Below are positions 8,739 through 17,108 of a stretch of 64,000 bases of DNA, one piece after another. This DNA is from Paenibacillus illinoisensis NBRC 15959 (lineage in GTDB: Bacteria > Bacillota > Bacilli > Paenibacillales > Paenibacillaceae). Both the position numbers and the translations under genes were made by a program. The notes beneath the pieces are model-generated. The model did not search any database and was not told where the DNA came from. It was given only the letters and a program-made list of their open reading frames with translations. Where the stretch lies: positions 62,001 to 126,000 of the forward strand of contig NZ_BIME01000008.1 of NCBI RefSeq assembly GCF_004000925.1, given 5' to 3'. How positions within the stretch are numbered: position 1 is the stretch's first letter; the number at the start of each line of letters is the position of its first letter.

Positions 8739-8789
8739 GACTTCAACAGTTCGACGTTATTTTCTAAACATAAAATGAACTATTAAAAT

Positions 8790-8842
8790 CAGGCCTCTAT
8801 AGCGTGTTAGTCTCGGACTAATTACGTTGTAGAGGTCTTTTT
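8790..8842 (+). terminator. Terminator of the HesB/IscA gene
   Basis: GGCCTCTATAGCGT pairs, with G-U pairs, with ACGTTGTAGAGGTC and is followed by TTTTTG. Confidence 0.7.
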
Positions 8843-8967
8843 GTCATGTTCTTGAATGTAAGCAAAAGCAATGGATTTGAAAAATGACAATAAAATTCAA
8901 TATTTACTAAATCAATTCATCAATGATACAATCTGTATCAAATTGAAGGGGAAAGGGGAGTTTGGTA

Positions 8968-10080
8968 TTGAAAAAAGAATTGGTCTCAGAAGTTATCTGG
9001 CTTAGGTGTCTTGCCTGTCTCACTGTTGTCGCCATTCATTGTATTAATATGACCTTTACAAACTATGAGGGGGTACTTTCTAACTTATCCGTAACGTTCC
9101 TAGAGGTAGTAAAACTTGCTCTCTTGTTTGGGACGCCAACATTTGTCTTTATTTCCGAGTTTCTTTTAGCAAAAGCCTATCCCACCCAAATTCCCGATAA
9201 ATTCCTGTGGAAGCGTGTTAGATATATCCTGATTCCCTACATAACGATGGCAGTAGTCTATGCTTTTTATAGCTTAACCAGATCAGGGGAACTAACAGCA
9301 ACTGCCTTAATTGTTAAAAGCCTTAGAAACATTGTTGTAGCTGATTATATAGCCTACTTTATTATTGTTATCTTCCAATTCTATGTATTGCACATCATTT
9401 TTACTAAATATTTTCAAAAGGCTTCACCTAAGCTCATGATTACTCTGTGCTTAGTGGTTAATCTAATCTACCTTGGTTTCTTCAACTTTGTCCCCCCGCT
9501 TAATTTTGTTCCGAGTGCGGAATATATTTGGACTCGTCTATACTGGGTGCCTTTTCCTGGCTGGTTATTTTATTTCTCAGTAGCTTACTATTGTGGTAGA
9601 AATCATGCTGCATTTAAAGAGTTTTTGAATCGAAATATGAAGTGGCTCATTTACTCACCTATAGTCACTTTCCTTGTCATCTTGTTCTTACGATTTGGAG
9701 AACTACTACCCGAGGCAAATTCAAAAAGGGTAGACATCTTGTTCTATACGATAAGTATGATCTTCGTTATTTTCTATCTTACTTCTAAAATTAAACACAT
9801 ACCTTGGATTATTGATCTGGTAAGCAGGTATTCCTTTGGTATCTACTTATTACATTTGATATTCGTGCAAAACTTTAGCGAAATTTTCGATGGGCTCAAT
9901 CCATGGATCAATATACCTTTAACTTTTGTTCTGAGTATTAGCATATCAATTCTACTCACTTTTGTGCTTCATAAATTGAGGATTGGAAGCTATTTCGTGG
10001 GTAAAATTGGGGCCAAGTTTAGTACGAAAACAAAAAATATACAGAATGAAAATTGGGTTGAGAAGGAAGTAAAGGTTTGA
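8968..10080 (+). CDS. Acyltransferase 3 family membrane protein
   Basis: 370-residue multi-pass membrane protein (about ten hydrophobic spans) of the acyltransferase-3 family. The early EVIWLRCLACLTVVAIHCIN, with His after the first span, is the family's active-site signature; FIVIFQFY and the terminal RYSFGIYLLHLIFV segment are typical. Such enzymes O-acetylate or otherwise acylate exported sugars or wall polymers; the substrate is unknown. I place the start at TTG 8968, because GGGGAG lies 7 bases upstream while the TTG at 8962 abuts it. It is AT-rich relative to neighbours, suggesting an accessory gene. Confidence 0.78.
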   Translation: MKKELVSEVIWLRCLACLTVVAIHCINMTFTNYEGVLSNLSVTFLEVVKLALLFGTPTFVFISEFLLAKAYPTQIPDKFLWKRVRYILIPYITMAVVYAFYSLTRSGELTATALIVKSLRNIVVADYIAYFIIVIFQFYVLHIIFTKYFQKASPKLMITLCLVVNLIYLGFFNFVPPLNFVPSAEYIWTRLYWVPFPGWLFYFSVAYYCGRNHAAFKEFLNRNMKWLIYSPIVTFLVILFLRFGELLPEANSKRVDILFYTISMIFVIFYLTSKIKHIPWIIDLVSRYSFGIYLLHLIFVQNFSEIFDGLNPWINIPLTFVLSISISILLTFVLHKLRIGSYFVGKIGAKFSTKTKNIQNENWVEKEVKV

Positions 10081-10192
10081 GGTAATCCTGACATCCTGAC
10101 ACTTGTTAATCACCGCGGTTCCATAAATTTTGAGTAACGTAATAAAGGAAGATTAAAGACCCATGCCAAGACTAATCATAGAAATGTAAAGA

Positions 10193-10249
10193 AATAATGC
10201 GCAGTTTTCAGTTGGGAGGTACATCTGAAGCTGCGTATTATTATGTTTT
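10193..10249 (+). terminator. Long hairpin, probable terminator
   Basis: AATAATGCGCAG (10193-10204) pairs with CTGCGTATTATT (10231-10242), followed by ATGTTTT. It sits 113 bases after the acyltransferase gene and just before the next promoter. Confidence 0.55.
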
Positions 10250-10268
10250 AATCACCAGAGGGGAATAG

Positions 10269-10302
10269 TTGACAAAGTTAGTTGTAACTAATATAGTTAC
10301 AA
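10269..10302 (+). promoter_or_regulatory. Promoter overlapped by a 21-bp operator-like dyad
   Basis: -35 TTGACA (10269-10274), 17-base spacer, -10 TATAGT (10292-10297). A perfect dyad TTGTAACTA-N3-TAGTTACAA (10282-10302) covers the spacer and -10, as expected for a repressor site. The sequence resembles sites of HxlR/DUF24-type redox regulators, an inference; no such regulator is in the window. Confidence 0.75.
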
Positions 10303-10343
10303 TATAAGTTATCCCACAAAACAAACTTAAAGGAGAGATGATG

Positions 10344-10985
10344 ATGAAAATCGGAATTATTGGTGCAACAGGCAAAGCAGGTAATCTGATCCTGAAAGAA
10401 GCAGCGAGCAGAGGCCATGAAGTAACTGCAATTGTACGTAACGCATCCAAGGTGGAAGACAAAAGCCTGAACGTATTGGAGAAGGATGTATTCGATCTTA
10501 CTTCGCAGGATGCTCTAGCATTTGATGTTATTGTTAATGCATTCGGTGCACCTGCTGGAAAAGAACATCTGCATGTGGAAGTGGGACAGGCTCTGATCAA
10601 CATCCTGAAAGAGGCTCCTCAAACTCGCCTGATCGTAATAGGCGGGGCTGGCAGTCTGTTCACCGATGAGACGCACTCCCTGCGTGTCGTTGATGCGCCA
10701 GGGTTCCCTGATGCATACAAACCAACAGCGACAAACCAAGGGAAAAACCTGCAGGACCTGCAAGCATCCTCCGGCATTCAATGGACATTCCTTAGCCCGG
10801 CAAGCTTCTTCAATCCAGAAGGTGCACGCACTGGAAAATATCAAACGGGTAAAGATCACATCATTCTGAACAGTGAAGGCAAAAGTTATATCAGCTATGC
10901 AGACTATGCCATTGCCTTAGTGGATGAAATTGAAAATGCAAAACACAAAAACGAACGCTTTACTGTCGTAGGCGAAGCGAAGTAA
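10344..10985 (+). CDS. NAD(P)H-binding SDR-like protein (YwnB-like)
   Basis: 213-residue atypical SDR of the NmrA/NAD(P)H-binding group. The glycine motif GATGKAG lies at the N terminus, then VIGGAGSL in mid-protein and TFLSPASFFNPEG near the end. Relatives are often induced by electrophile or oxidative stress, which fits the operator-like promoter, but the reaction is unknown. Three ATGs stand in tandem (10338, 10341, 10344); the third has the best distance (8 bases) from AAAGGAG. Single gene with its own terminator. Confidence 0.8.
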   Translation: MKIGIIGATGKAGNLILKEAASRGHEVTAIVRNASKVEDKSLNVLEKDVFDLTSQDALAFDVIVNAFGAPAGKEHLHVEVGQALINILKEAPQTRLIVIGGAGSLFTDETHSLRVVDAPGFPDAYKPTATNQGKNLQDLQASSGIQWTFLSPASFFNPEGARTGKYQTGKDHIILNSEGKSYISYADYAIALVDEIENAKHKNERFTVVGEAK

Positions 10986-11005
10986 CCCTGTTTAGCCATA
11001 TAACT

Positions 11006-11046
11006 AAAACGGACGTCGATCATTTCAATAGATCAGCGTCCGTTTC
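11006..11046. terminator. Terminator after the YwnB-like gene
   Basis: AAACGGACGTCGATC pairs with GATCAGCGTCCGTTT across a short loop. The flanking A and T runs make it usable from both sides. Confidence 0.75.
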
Positions 11047-11120
11047 ATTTATAATAGAGTTATGGATGTAGCTAATGCTGCAAAAGAATTAAGTGTTCGT
11101 TTTACCGAATTTTCGGCGGA

Positions 11121-11606
11121 TTAGGTGATATCTGTAGGCTCCGCAATGCTCGCTGTATCCATACCATCAGCACCATCAACGGCATCGATGACACCTACAG
11201 CAAGAGTAGTCACTGCGGCCGCCGCAAGAAGATGCTTGGCACCAAGCTTCACTCGGTCCATATCTTCTTCTTTGATGCCTACGACAACATCCTTGCCACC
11301 GTTATATACATATTTGGCTGAAACGGCAACGCCCTTTGCCGTGTTGGTCACGGCATCTCCCAAATCGGCAAGTCCTGCCTCAACCGCTGCATCATCTTTT
11401 CGAATGGCGCCGCTGGCCAGATCATATGTACCACTTGCTAATTGTCCTACCGTTTTCCCCGTGTTAATCGTAGCTTTCTCTACGCCGTTGCCAACCTCCT
11501 TGATAAAGGGGCTGCCTGCGATCTCACCGACAACCCTTACGCTGCCGCCAAGTACTTTGCCGGTAACTTCCCCTGCGAACTGCCCTAATCCTTTTAAAAA
11601 GCTCAT
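11121..11606 (-). CDS. Hypothetical small-residue-rich protein
   Basis: 161 residues, no family recognised. It is very rich in Gly, Ala and Val, with amphipathic stretches (FLKGLGQFAGEVTGKVLGG; TINTGKTVGQLASGTYDLASGAI) and one clearly hydrophobic segment near 126-143 (LLAAAAVTTLAVGVIDAV). There is no signal peptide and no cysteine. AGGAGG stands upstream of the ATG. The composition resembles proteins that associate with membranes or self-assemble, but that is only an impression. It may follow the GH53 gene in the same direction, though a terminator lies between. Confidence 0.6.
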   Translation of the reverse strand: MSFLKGLGQFAGEVTGKVLGGSVRVVGEIAGSPFIKEVGNGVEKATINTGKTVGQLASGTYDLASGAIRKDDAAVEAGLADLGDAVTNTAKGVAVSAKYVYNGGKDVVVGIKEEDMDRVKLGAKHLLAAAAVTTLAVGVIDAVDGADGMDTASIAEPTDIT

Positions 11607-11703
11607 CCCTAAACCTCCTCTAGAAACGATAAGTTCTCTTATAGCTTATTATATTCGTATGCATGCCAAAAAACCAACGGTGACAGCCCAGGCATCGGAA
11701 AAA

Positions 11704-11733
11704 AAGACACTGCCCCACCGGGGGCAGCGCCTT
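11704..11733 (-). terminator. Terminator of the GH53 gene
   Basis: On the minus strand a GC-rich stem (CTGCCCC / GGGGCAG) with a 4-base loop is followed by a run of seven T. It separates the GH53 gene from the 161-residue gene. Confidence 0.8.
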
Positions 11734-11752
11734 TTCGCATACTCGACAATTC

Positions 11753-12802
11753 CTAGTCGATAAATCCTTCCATGACCACTGTCGGCATCATATTCGACTG
11801 CCAAGCGCCTTTGCCGTAACCACCGTTATACCCTGGAGTAGCTTGCGGCTCCCAGTAAAATATGCCTTTTCCTTTGCCGTTTGGCAGATTGCGGATTTGA
11901 TTTTTCATAGCGGCGACGAAGCTTTTGCCTGCAGCAGCCTGGTTATTGTCCATGCCGATCTCGGAGATGATGATTTCTTTGCCGTAGCGATTGATCAGGT
12001 CTTTCGCATTGTTCACCGTGTTCGTCACCGCTGTGTTCCAGCCGGAAGCCGAAGGATAGAGGGACATGGCAATCATATCAAAGTTAGCCCCATTATTGAT
12101 TAATCCACCAATATTCCATACATACAGTGCGTTATCGTCTCCGCCTGCCAGATGCACGATTGTTTTGGTTCCAGTGCTCATGGACTTGACGGCATTATGG
12201 CCCGTGTTCACCAGCCAAGCGTAATTTTTCATGTTCGTGGATGCTTTGCCATCCTCCCATAACATGCCGTTGCTGGTTTCGTTACCGATCTGCACCCAGT
12301 CAGGCGTTACCCCTTTGCTCTGCATGGCCGTCATCACGTCACGTGTATGGTTCCATACCGCATCCATCAGCTGTTGAAAGGTGTAATTTTTCCAGGCAGC
12401 CGGTTTGGTTTGTTGACCAGGGTCAGCCCAAGAATCACTATAGTGTAAAGTCAACATGACGCTCATGCCCGCATTCTTGGCCCGCTGTGCCAAAGCTGCT
12501 GCGCGATCCTTATTCATATATCCGTTGCCATAATCATTGGATGGATTAACGAACACCCGAATACGAACCGAATTGATCTGATAATCATTTTTCAAAATAT
12601 CAATAATGTCACGCTGTACACCATTTTTGTCTTTCCACTTGTAACCTTGCGCTTCCATGCCCGGTACCCAACTGATATCTGCCCCTTTGGCGAAGCTGGG
12701 AGCTGCGCTGGCATGCTGACCTGCAGGCAGCATAATCGAAGTGAACAACAAAATGAGAACAAGGACAATTGAAGTTTTGTAACCCCTTACAAATCTGACC
12801 AT
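11753..12802 (-). CDS. Secreted GH53 arabinogalactan endo-beta-1,4-galactanase
   Basis: 349 residues with an N-terminal signal peptide (about 1-33, cleavage near HASAAP). The catalytic TIM barrel follows: KGADISWVPGME, SVRIRVFVNP, acid/base Glu 175 in WVQIGNE, and nucleophile Glu 281 in IIISEIG, all as in GH53. The enzyme cuts beta-1,4-galactan side chains of pectin outside the cell. It carries no carbohydrate-binding module. The ATG has GGGAGGAA upstream. There are no transporter or beta-galactosidase genes beside it, so it works as a stand-alone scavenger here. Confidence 0.92.
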   Translation of the reverse strand: MVRFVRGYKTSIVLVLILLFTSIMLPAGQHASAAPSFAKGADISWVPGMEAQGYKWKDKNGVQRDIIDILKNDYQINSVRIRVFVNPSNDYGNGYMNKDRAAALAQRAKNAGMSVMLTLHYSDSWADPGQQTKPAAWKNYTFQQLMDAVWNHTRDVMTAMQSKGVTPDWVQIGNETSNGMLWEDGKASTNMKNYAWLVNTGHNAVKSMSTGTKTIVHLAGGDDNALYVWNIGGLINNGANFDMIAMSLYPSASGWNTAVTNTVNNAKDLINRYGKEIIISEIGMDNNQAAAGKSFVAAMKNQIRNLPNGKGKGIFYWEPQATPGYNGGYGKGAWQSNMMPTVVMEGFID

Positions 12803-13027
12803 TAAAATATTCCTCCCTGAATATTAGAATGAGTTGCAATCTAATTATAGGCGGGAGAACTGTACCACTACAGGGTTCATTTCCAATATTTTGGTTGTTT
12901 TTTAAACCACTCTACTGATGGATTTATCAGTAATATGCAAGGAAGCTGCCCCGCATTGGGACAGCCTCTTGAGATGTTCTGTACGAACCTGAGTGAGCAC
13001 GGTTGTTCATACACAGCAGTTTCTGCT

Positions 13028-14065
13028 TCAGCTAACCGGTGTTGTCTGTGGTGCTGGAGTGGGTACATGAGGTGTAATAGGACGTTTTTTGCGTTTGAGA
13101 TAACGATTGGTGAAGCGATTTTCTATGACTTCATAAGAAATATGAGAGATTAAGGTTGCAATAATCAGACCGGCCACAAATGTGATGGATACCGATACAT
13201 AATCAGGCAAATTGAAGCGCGCCATTACTCGCTGGAAGGGAAATAGGGCAAAGGGATGCAGGAGATAAAAGCTGTAGCTTATCGTTCCGAAGTACTGGAA
13301 AAAGCGAGTACTCAACACATTTGATAAAACTCCATGTTCCTTGATGATCAGATAGAAGAAATACACGCCGAAGATGATCGAAAAATAAATATCCCCGAAG
13401 TATGTAGCCAGATAAATGATGATTAAGGCTAAGAGCGAGTGCAGCTTGGAGGGGAGAAAATTAAACTTCTCACTAGCGTAATAGGCCAGAACTCCTGTTA
13501 GAAAGAACAGTGCCCGCGGCATGCGAATGACGACAGCCAAAGTGATGGCAAGACCCAGTATGATTAAAAACCACTTCATGTATTTATTGTTTAAGGGTTT
13601 GAGTGATACGAAGAAAATGACGCTGACCAGGTAAAAAGCAAATTCATAACTGAGTGTTCTTGCATTACGAACAGCTTCTTCAAGTGGAAAAACACCTGGA
13701 AGCATGAACAATCCATAAATGAAATTCAGAATGTATTCCGAAGCCGTCAAATTGGCCAACCAATCAAATTGAATTACAGGTCCTGCCACAAACATAATGA
13801 CAAGCAAGGGGAGATATACCGGATAGATTCGTATGATGCGATTATAGACAAACTGTCCAATCTTCCCGTGTTTCACTAAACTTTGCACAATAAGATAGCC
13901 ACTAATCATGAAGAAAACATCAACACCGATTTCTGCCAAGACCAAGGTAGCGTGCTCGTTCATGGTAAGGTAACCGCCGTTAATCGACATGGATATAACA
14001 TGTCCGACAAAAACCATTAGTGCACATAATCCACGCAGTCCGTGAATTGTATGGTTCTTACTCAC
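13028..14065 (-). CDS. Acyltransferase 3 family membrane protein (OafA-like)
   Basis: 345 residues with about ten membrane spans. The N-terminal HTIHGLRGLCALMVFVGHVI (Arg and His of the active site) and GVDVFFMISGYLI are classic for acyltransferase-3/OafA proteins, which acylate cell-surface sugars. There is no C-terminal SGNH domain; the tail is short and Lys/Pro-rich. The start is GTG at 14065 with a GGAG site about 11 bases upstream. It is unrelated in sequence detail to the other family member at 8968. The substrate cannot be told. Confidence 0.82.
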   Translation of the reverse strand: MSKNHTIHGLRGLCALMVFVGHVISMSINGGYLTMNEHATLVLAEIGVDVFFMISGYLIVQSLVKHGKIGQFVYNRIIRIYPVYLPLLVIMFVAGPVIQFDWLANLTASEYILNFIYGLFMLPGVFPLEEAVRNARTLSYEFAFYLVSVIFFVSLKPLNNKYMKWFLIILGLAITLAVVIRMPRALFFLTGVLAYYASEKFNFLPSKLHSLLALIIIYLATYFGDIYFSIIFGVYFFYLIIKEHGVLSNVLSTRFFQYFGTISYSFYLLHPFALFPFQRVMARFNLPDYVSVSITFVAGLIIATLISHISYEVIENRFTNRYLKRKKRPITPHVPTPAPQTTPVS

Positions 14066-14331
14066 GTCAACACCATCTCCAATTTATAAAATGATTATTT
14101 GTCTATTGAGGCAAGCGTATCGTGTATGTATTCACAACCCACCTTTCGTTACAGCCTTTGAAATAAAACCAAGGGTTAACAGCCAGTGTGTTCCGATTTA
14201 TGATACAAAATGTATCATTGTGTTATTTGAATCATAACACTTGATAAATTAATTGACAATAAGTTAAGAAAAATTTGAAAATTTCATTTTCTTTTCATTC
14301 TATTCGCTCCTACACAAAAAAGGACAAATAA

Positions 14332-14500
14332 AAAAAGCCGTCCGAAGACGGCTTTTCTACCCGTGGCGCTTATTAAAACCTTGATCCGTATCCCGCGCCT
14401 CCACCAGTCTCATTTAATTTGAGCTAGTGGATCGGGTAAGGGACACGTTCAACATGTGATTAGAAATGTTGACGCACCTCCTTTCCTTGTGGCAAGAGTA
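14332..14500 (-). ncRNA. Candidate structured small RNA with strong terminator
   Basis: The 484-base gap between two minus-strand genes ends, on the minus strand, in a perfect 7-bp GCCGTC-type terminator hairpin with a UUCG-like loop and long T run (14332-14356). Upstream are hairpins 14448-14473 (CAACAT/ATGTTG) and 14401-14430 (CCAC..CTCA / TGAG..GTGG) and a GATCC/GGATC pairing. A TATACT-like -10 lies at 14497-14502, with a poor -35. There is no open frame with a ribosome site. I recognise no RNA family; it could instead be a long 3' end of the gene at 14550. Confidence 0.4.
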
Positions 14501-14549
14501 TACAACACCTGGTTTCGGAAAGCTAGTGTTTTTTTCGTATTAACGCAAA

Positions 14550-14777
14550 TTATTTTTCGGTCTGGAACATCGTCATATCTCGTGCATAATGACTCTTCGT
14601 TCCGTTCTCGTTACGGATACGCACGCTGTCTTCGCTGATCCGCTCGACAATCCCGCGACCCACTTCGCAATATACACCAGCCGGGTCTTCTTGCCATGCC
14701 GTTACGACGCATTGGGACAGGGCGGCGGTGAAAAACTCTATATTTTTTTGTAACGTTCTAGGTTTATTTGATTTCAT
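14550..14777 (-). CDS. Conserved-looking small hypothetical protein
   Basis: 75 residues (MKSNKPRTLQKNIEFF..., ending MTMFQTEK). The ATG at 14777 is chosen because AAAGGAG lies 6 bases upstream; the open frame continues further out without a site. The middle (GVYCEVGRGIVERISEDSVRIRNENGT) reads like a small beta-barrel, reminiscent of SH3-like folds, but I recognise no family. It is divergent from ppk, 250 bases away. Confidence 0.6.
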   Translation of the reverse strand: MKSNKPRTLQKNIEFFTAALSQCVVTAWQEDPAGVYCEVGRGIVERISEDSVRIRNENGTKSHYARDMTMFQTEK

Positions 14778-14906
14778 TATATACTCCTTTAATAACGACG
14801 TATTTGGAAGAAGAACAGCAACCGGACCAAATCGCACTGTACCTCACTTTACTCTGTCTACTGCACTTTGTAAAGGGATGGAAAAAGTTATCGTCATGAG
14901 GTATCA

Positions 14907-14934
14907 TTTACATAAATTTTACACTGCTTTTACA
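14907..14934 (+). promoter_or_regulatory. PhoP-box-like direct repeats before ppk
   Basis: Three perfect TTTACA repeats at 14907, 14918 and 14929, each separated by 5 bases (11-base period), match the PhoP site of Bacillus (TTnACA repeats). A TACAAT -10 follows at 14967-14972 with a poor -35, as expected for an activated promoter. A fourth repeat is degenerate at best. Confidence 0.7.
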
Positions 14935-15026
14935 CTGCGATGACGCTTGTATCCAATCACGGATAGTACAATTATAGTAGAACCAACTAAACAAGGATTG
15001 ATATGCAACACATTCGGAGGCCATAC

Positions 15027-17108
15027 ATGCATAGAGATATTAAAACAGGCAACTATGTTAACCGTGACTTAAGCTGGGTTGAATTTAATCGTCGTGTGCT
15101 TCAGGAGGCGCAGGATTCTACCACACCTCTATTGGAACGGTTGAGATTTCTCGGAATTGTAGCCAGTAATCTGGACGAGTTCATGAGTGTAAGGGTAGCA
15201 GAGACAAAAGAGAAAATTAAAGCAGGATTTACCCAAAAGGATTTCACAGGATACACCCCGTCCGGTTTATATCGGAGATTGATCAAACGAACAGGTGCCA
15301 TGGTGGCTGAGCAATATAAAACCTATCGGGAATTGATTCGCCTGCTCGCCAAAAAGGGAGTTGTTCTACAAGAGTATAACGAGCTTAATGGAACACAGCA
15401 ACGGGCAATGGATCAATATTTTCATGATATTATTTTCCCTGTATTGACACCCATGGCCGTGGATCAGAGCCGACCATTTCCACTGGTGCATAATAAATCG
15501 GTCTATCTCGCCGTGATGCTTCAGAAGGAAGAAGAACAGGAGGATGACCCGTTTTTTGCGATTGTTCAGGTCCCCTCGAATCTGCCGCGTGTCGTTCCGG
15601 TACCTCTGCGTGCAAACAGCAAAAAGAAAACATTCATATTAATAGAAGATTTGATTAAACATCATACACATACCCTGTTTAGCGGATATATTCCGCTGGC
15701 TGTCCAGGAATTCAGGCTAACCCGTAACGCGGACCTTTTCATTAATGAAGAGGAAGCGGAAGATTTGCTGGAAGCGATTGAGAAGGAACTGCGGCGCCGA
15801 CGCCGGGGAGCTCCAGTGCGGCTTGAAGTATGCAAGGACTTTCGTTCGGATGCTCTGCTCGAGCTGCAGGAAGAATTCGAGATCCAGGATCCAGTATATG
15901 AGATCGATGGTCCGCTCGATCTGAGTTTCCTGGCTGGATTTGTAGAGAGTATCGAAGGCTTTTCTCATTTGAAATATAGTCCGGTTCAGCCGGTGTATCC
16001 ACCGGAATTTTTACCGCGGGAGAGCCATTTTGAACTGCTGCGCAAACGGGACGTACTTGTTCATCATCCTTATGAATCATTCGAACCAGTCACTGATTTT
16101 GTCCTTGAGGCATCGGAAGATCCTCGAGTCATGGCTATTAAAATGACATTGTACCGGGTAAACGGGGATTCACGTCTCATCCCGGCCTTGGCTCATGCAG
16201 CAGAGAGTGGCAAACAAGTGACCGTTGTGGTGGAGTTGAAGGCACGCTTTGATGAAGAACGCAACATTGCGTGGGCGCGCAAGCTGGAAAAGGCAGGCTG
16301 CCACGTTGTATATGGTTTGGTTGGTTTGAAGACCCATGCAAAAATTATTCTTGTTGTGCGCAGGGAACAGAATGGCTTAAGACGTTATGTGCACGTTGGA
16401 ACAGGTAACTATAACGAGAGTACGGCGAAGGTGTACACAGACGTAGGACTGTTCACCTCCAATCCGATCATTGGTGAAGATGCATCGGAGCTCTTTAATG
16501 AAATAACCGGTTATTCGGGACCGAAGGCCATGCAGGCTTTCCGCGTTGCTCCGGATGGCATGAAGGATGAACTGTTTTCACTCATACGGAGGGAGACAGA
16601 GCATGCGCTTAAGGGGAAACGGGCCCGCATTATTGCCAAAATCAACTCGTTATCTCACCAGGATATGATTGATGAATTATATGTTGCATCCCAGGCAGGT
16701 GTACAGATCGATTTAATTGTCCGCGGGGTGTGCTGCCTTCGCCCAGGTGTTGAGGGACTCAGCGAAAATATTCGGGTGATCAGTATCGTGGATCGATTTT
16801 TGGAGCACTCTCGCCTGTTTTACTTTGAGAATAGCGGGAACCCGGATGTATATATCTCCAGTGCAGACTGGATGACCCGGAATCTGAAACGGAGAATTGA
16901 GCTGATGTGCCCGGTATTTGATCCGTCACTCAAAAAGATGCTTGTCGACATCCTGAATCTGTCCCTGAATGACAATGTGAAGGCAAGGGAATTGATGCCT
17001 AGCGGCAATTATGTCTTTGTGGAAAACGAAAAGCCCCCGCTGAGAAGTCAGACGGAGGCAATGGGCATTATTCCTTGGAAGCCTGCAGAGTGGAGTATGT
17101 CAACTTAA
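15027..17108 (+). CDS. ppk: Polyphosphate kinase Ppk1
   Basis: 693 residues, the usual Ppk1 length. It makes polyphosphate from ATP. The N-terminal NRDLSWVEFNRRV is the family signature, the autophosphorylated His is His 437 in GLKTHAKI, and RYVHVGTGNYNESTAKVYTD follows. The ATG at 15027 has GGAGG 6 bases upstream, better than the ATG at 15003. PhoP-like repeats upstream suggest induction by phosphate limitation. The last 41 bases overlap the convergent ppx gene. Confidence 0.95.
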   Translation: MHRDIKTGNYVNRDLSWVEFNRRVLQEAQDSTTPLLERLRFLGIVASNLDEFMSVRVAETKEKIKAGFTQKDFTGYTPSGLYRRLIKRTGAMVAEQYKTYRELIRLLAKKGVVLQEYNELNGTQQRAMDQYFHDIIFPVLTPMAVDQSRPFPLVHNKSVYLAVMLQKEEEQEDDPFFAIVQVPSNLPRVVPVPLRANSKKKTFILIEDLIKHHTHTLFSGYIPLAVQEFRLTRNADLFINEEEAEDLLEAIEKELRRRRRGAPVRLEVCKDFRSDALLELQEEFEIQDPVYEIDGPLDLSFLAGFVESIEGFSHLKYSPVQPVYPPEFLPRESHFELLRKRDVLVHHPYESFEPVTDFVLEASEDPRVMAIKMTLYRVNGDSRLIPALAHAAESGKQVTVVVELKARFDEERNIAWARKLEKAGCHVVYGLVGLKTHAKIILVVRREQNGLRRYVHVGTGNYNESTAKVYTDVGLFTSNPIIGEDASELFNEITGYSGPKAMQAFRVAPDGMKDELFSLIRRETEHALKGKRARIIAKINSLSHQDMIDELYVASQAGVQIDLIVRGVCCLRPGVEGLSENIRVISIVDRFLEHSRLFYFENSGNPDVYISSADWMTRNLKRRIELMCPVFDPSLKKMLVDILNLSLNDNVKARELMPSGNYVFVENEKPPLRSQTEAMGIIPWKPAEWSMST

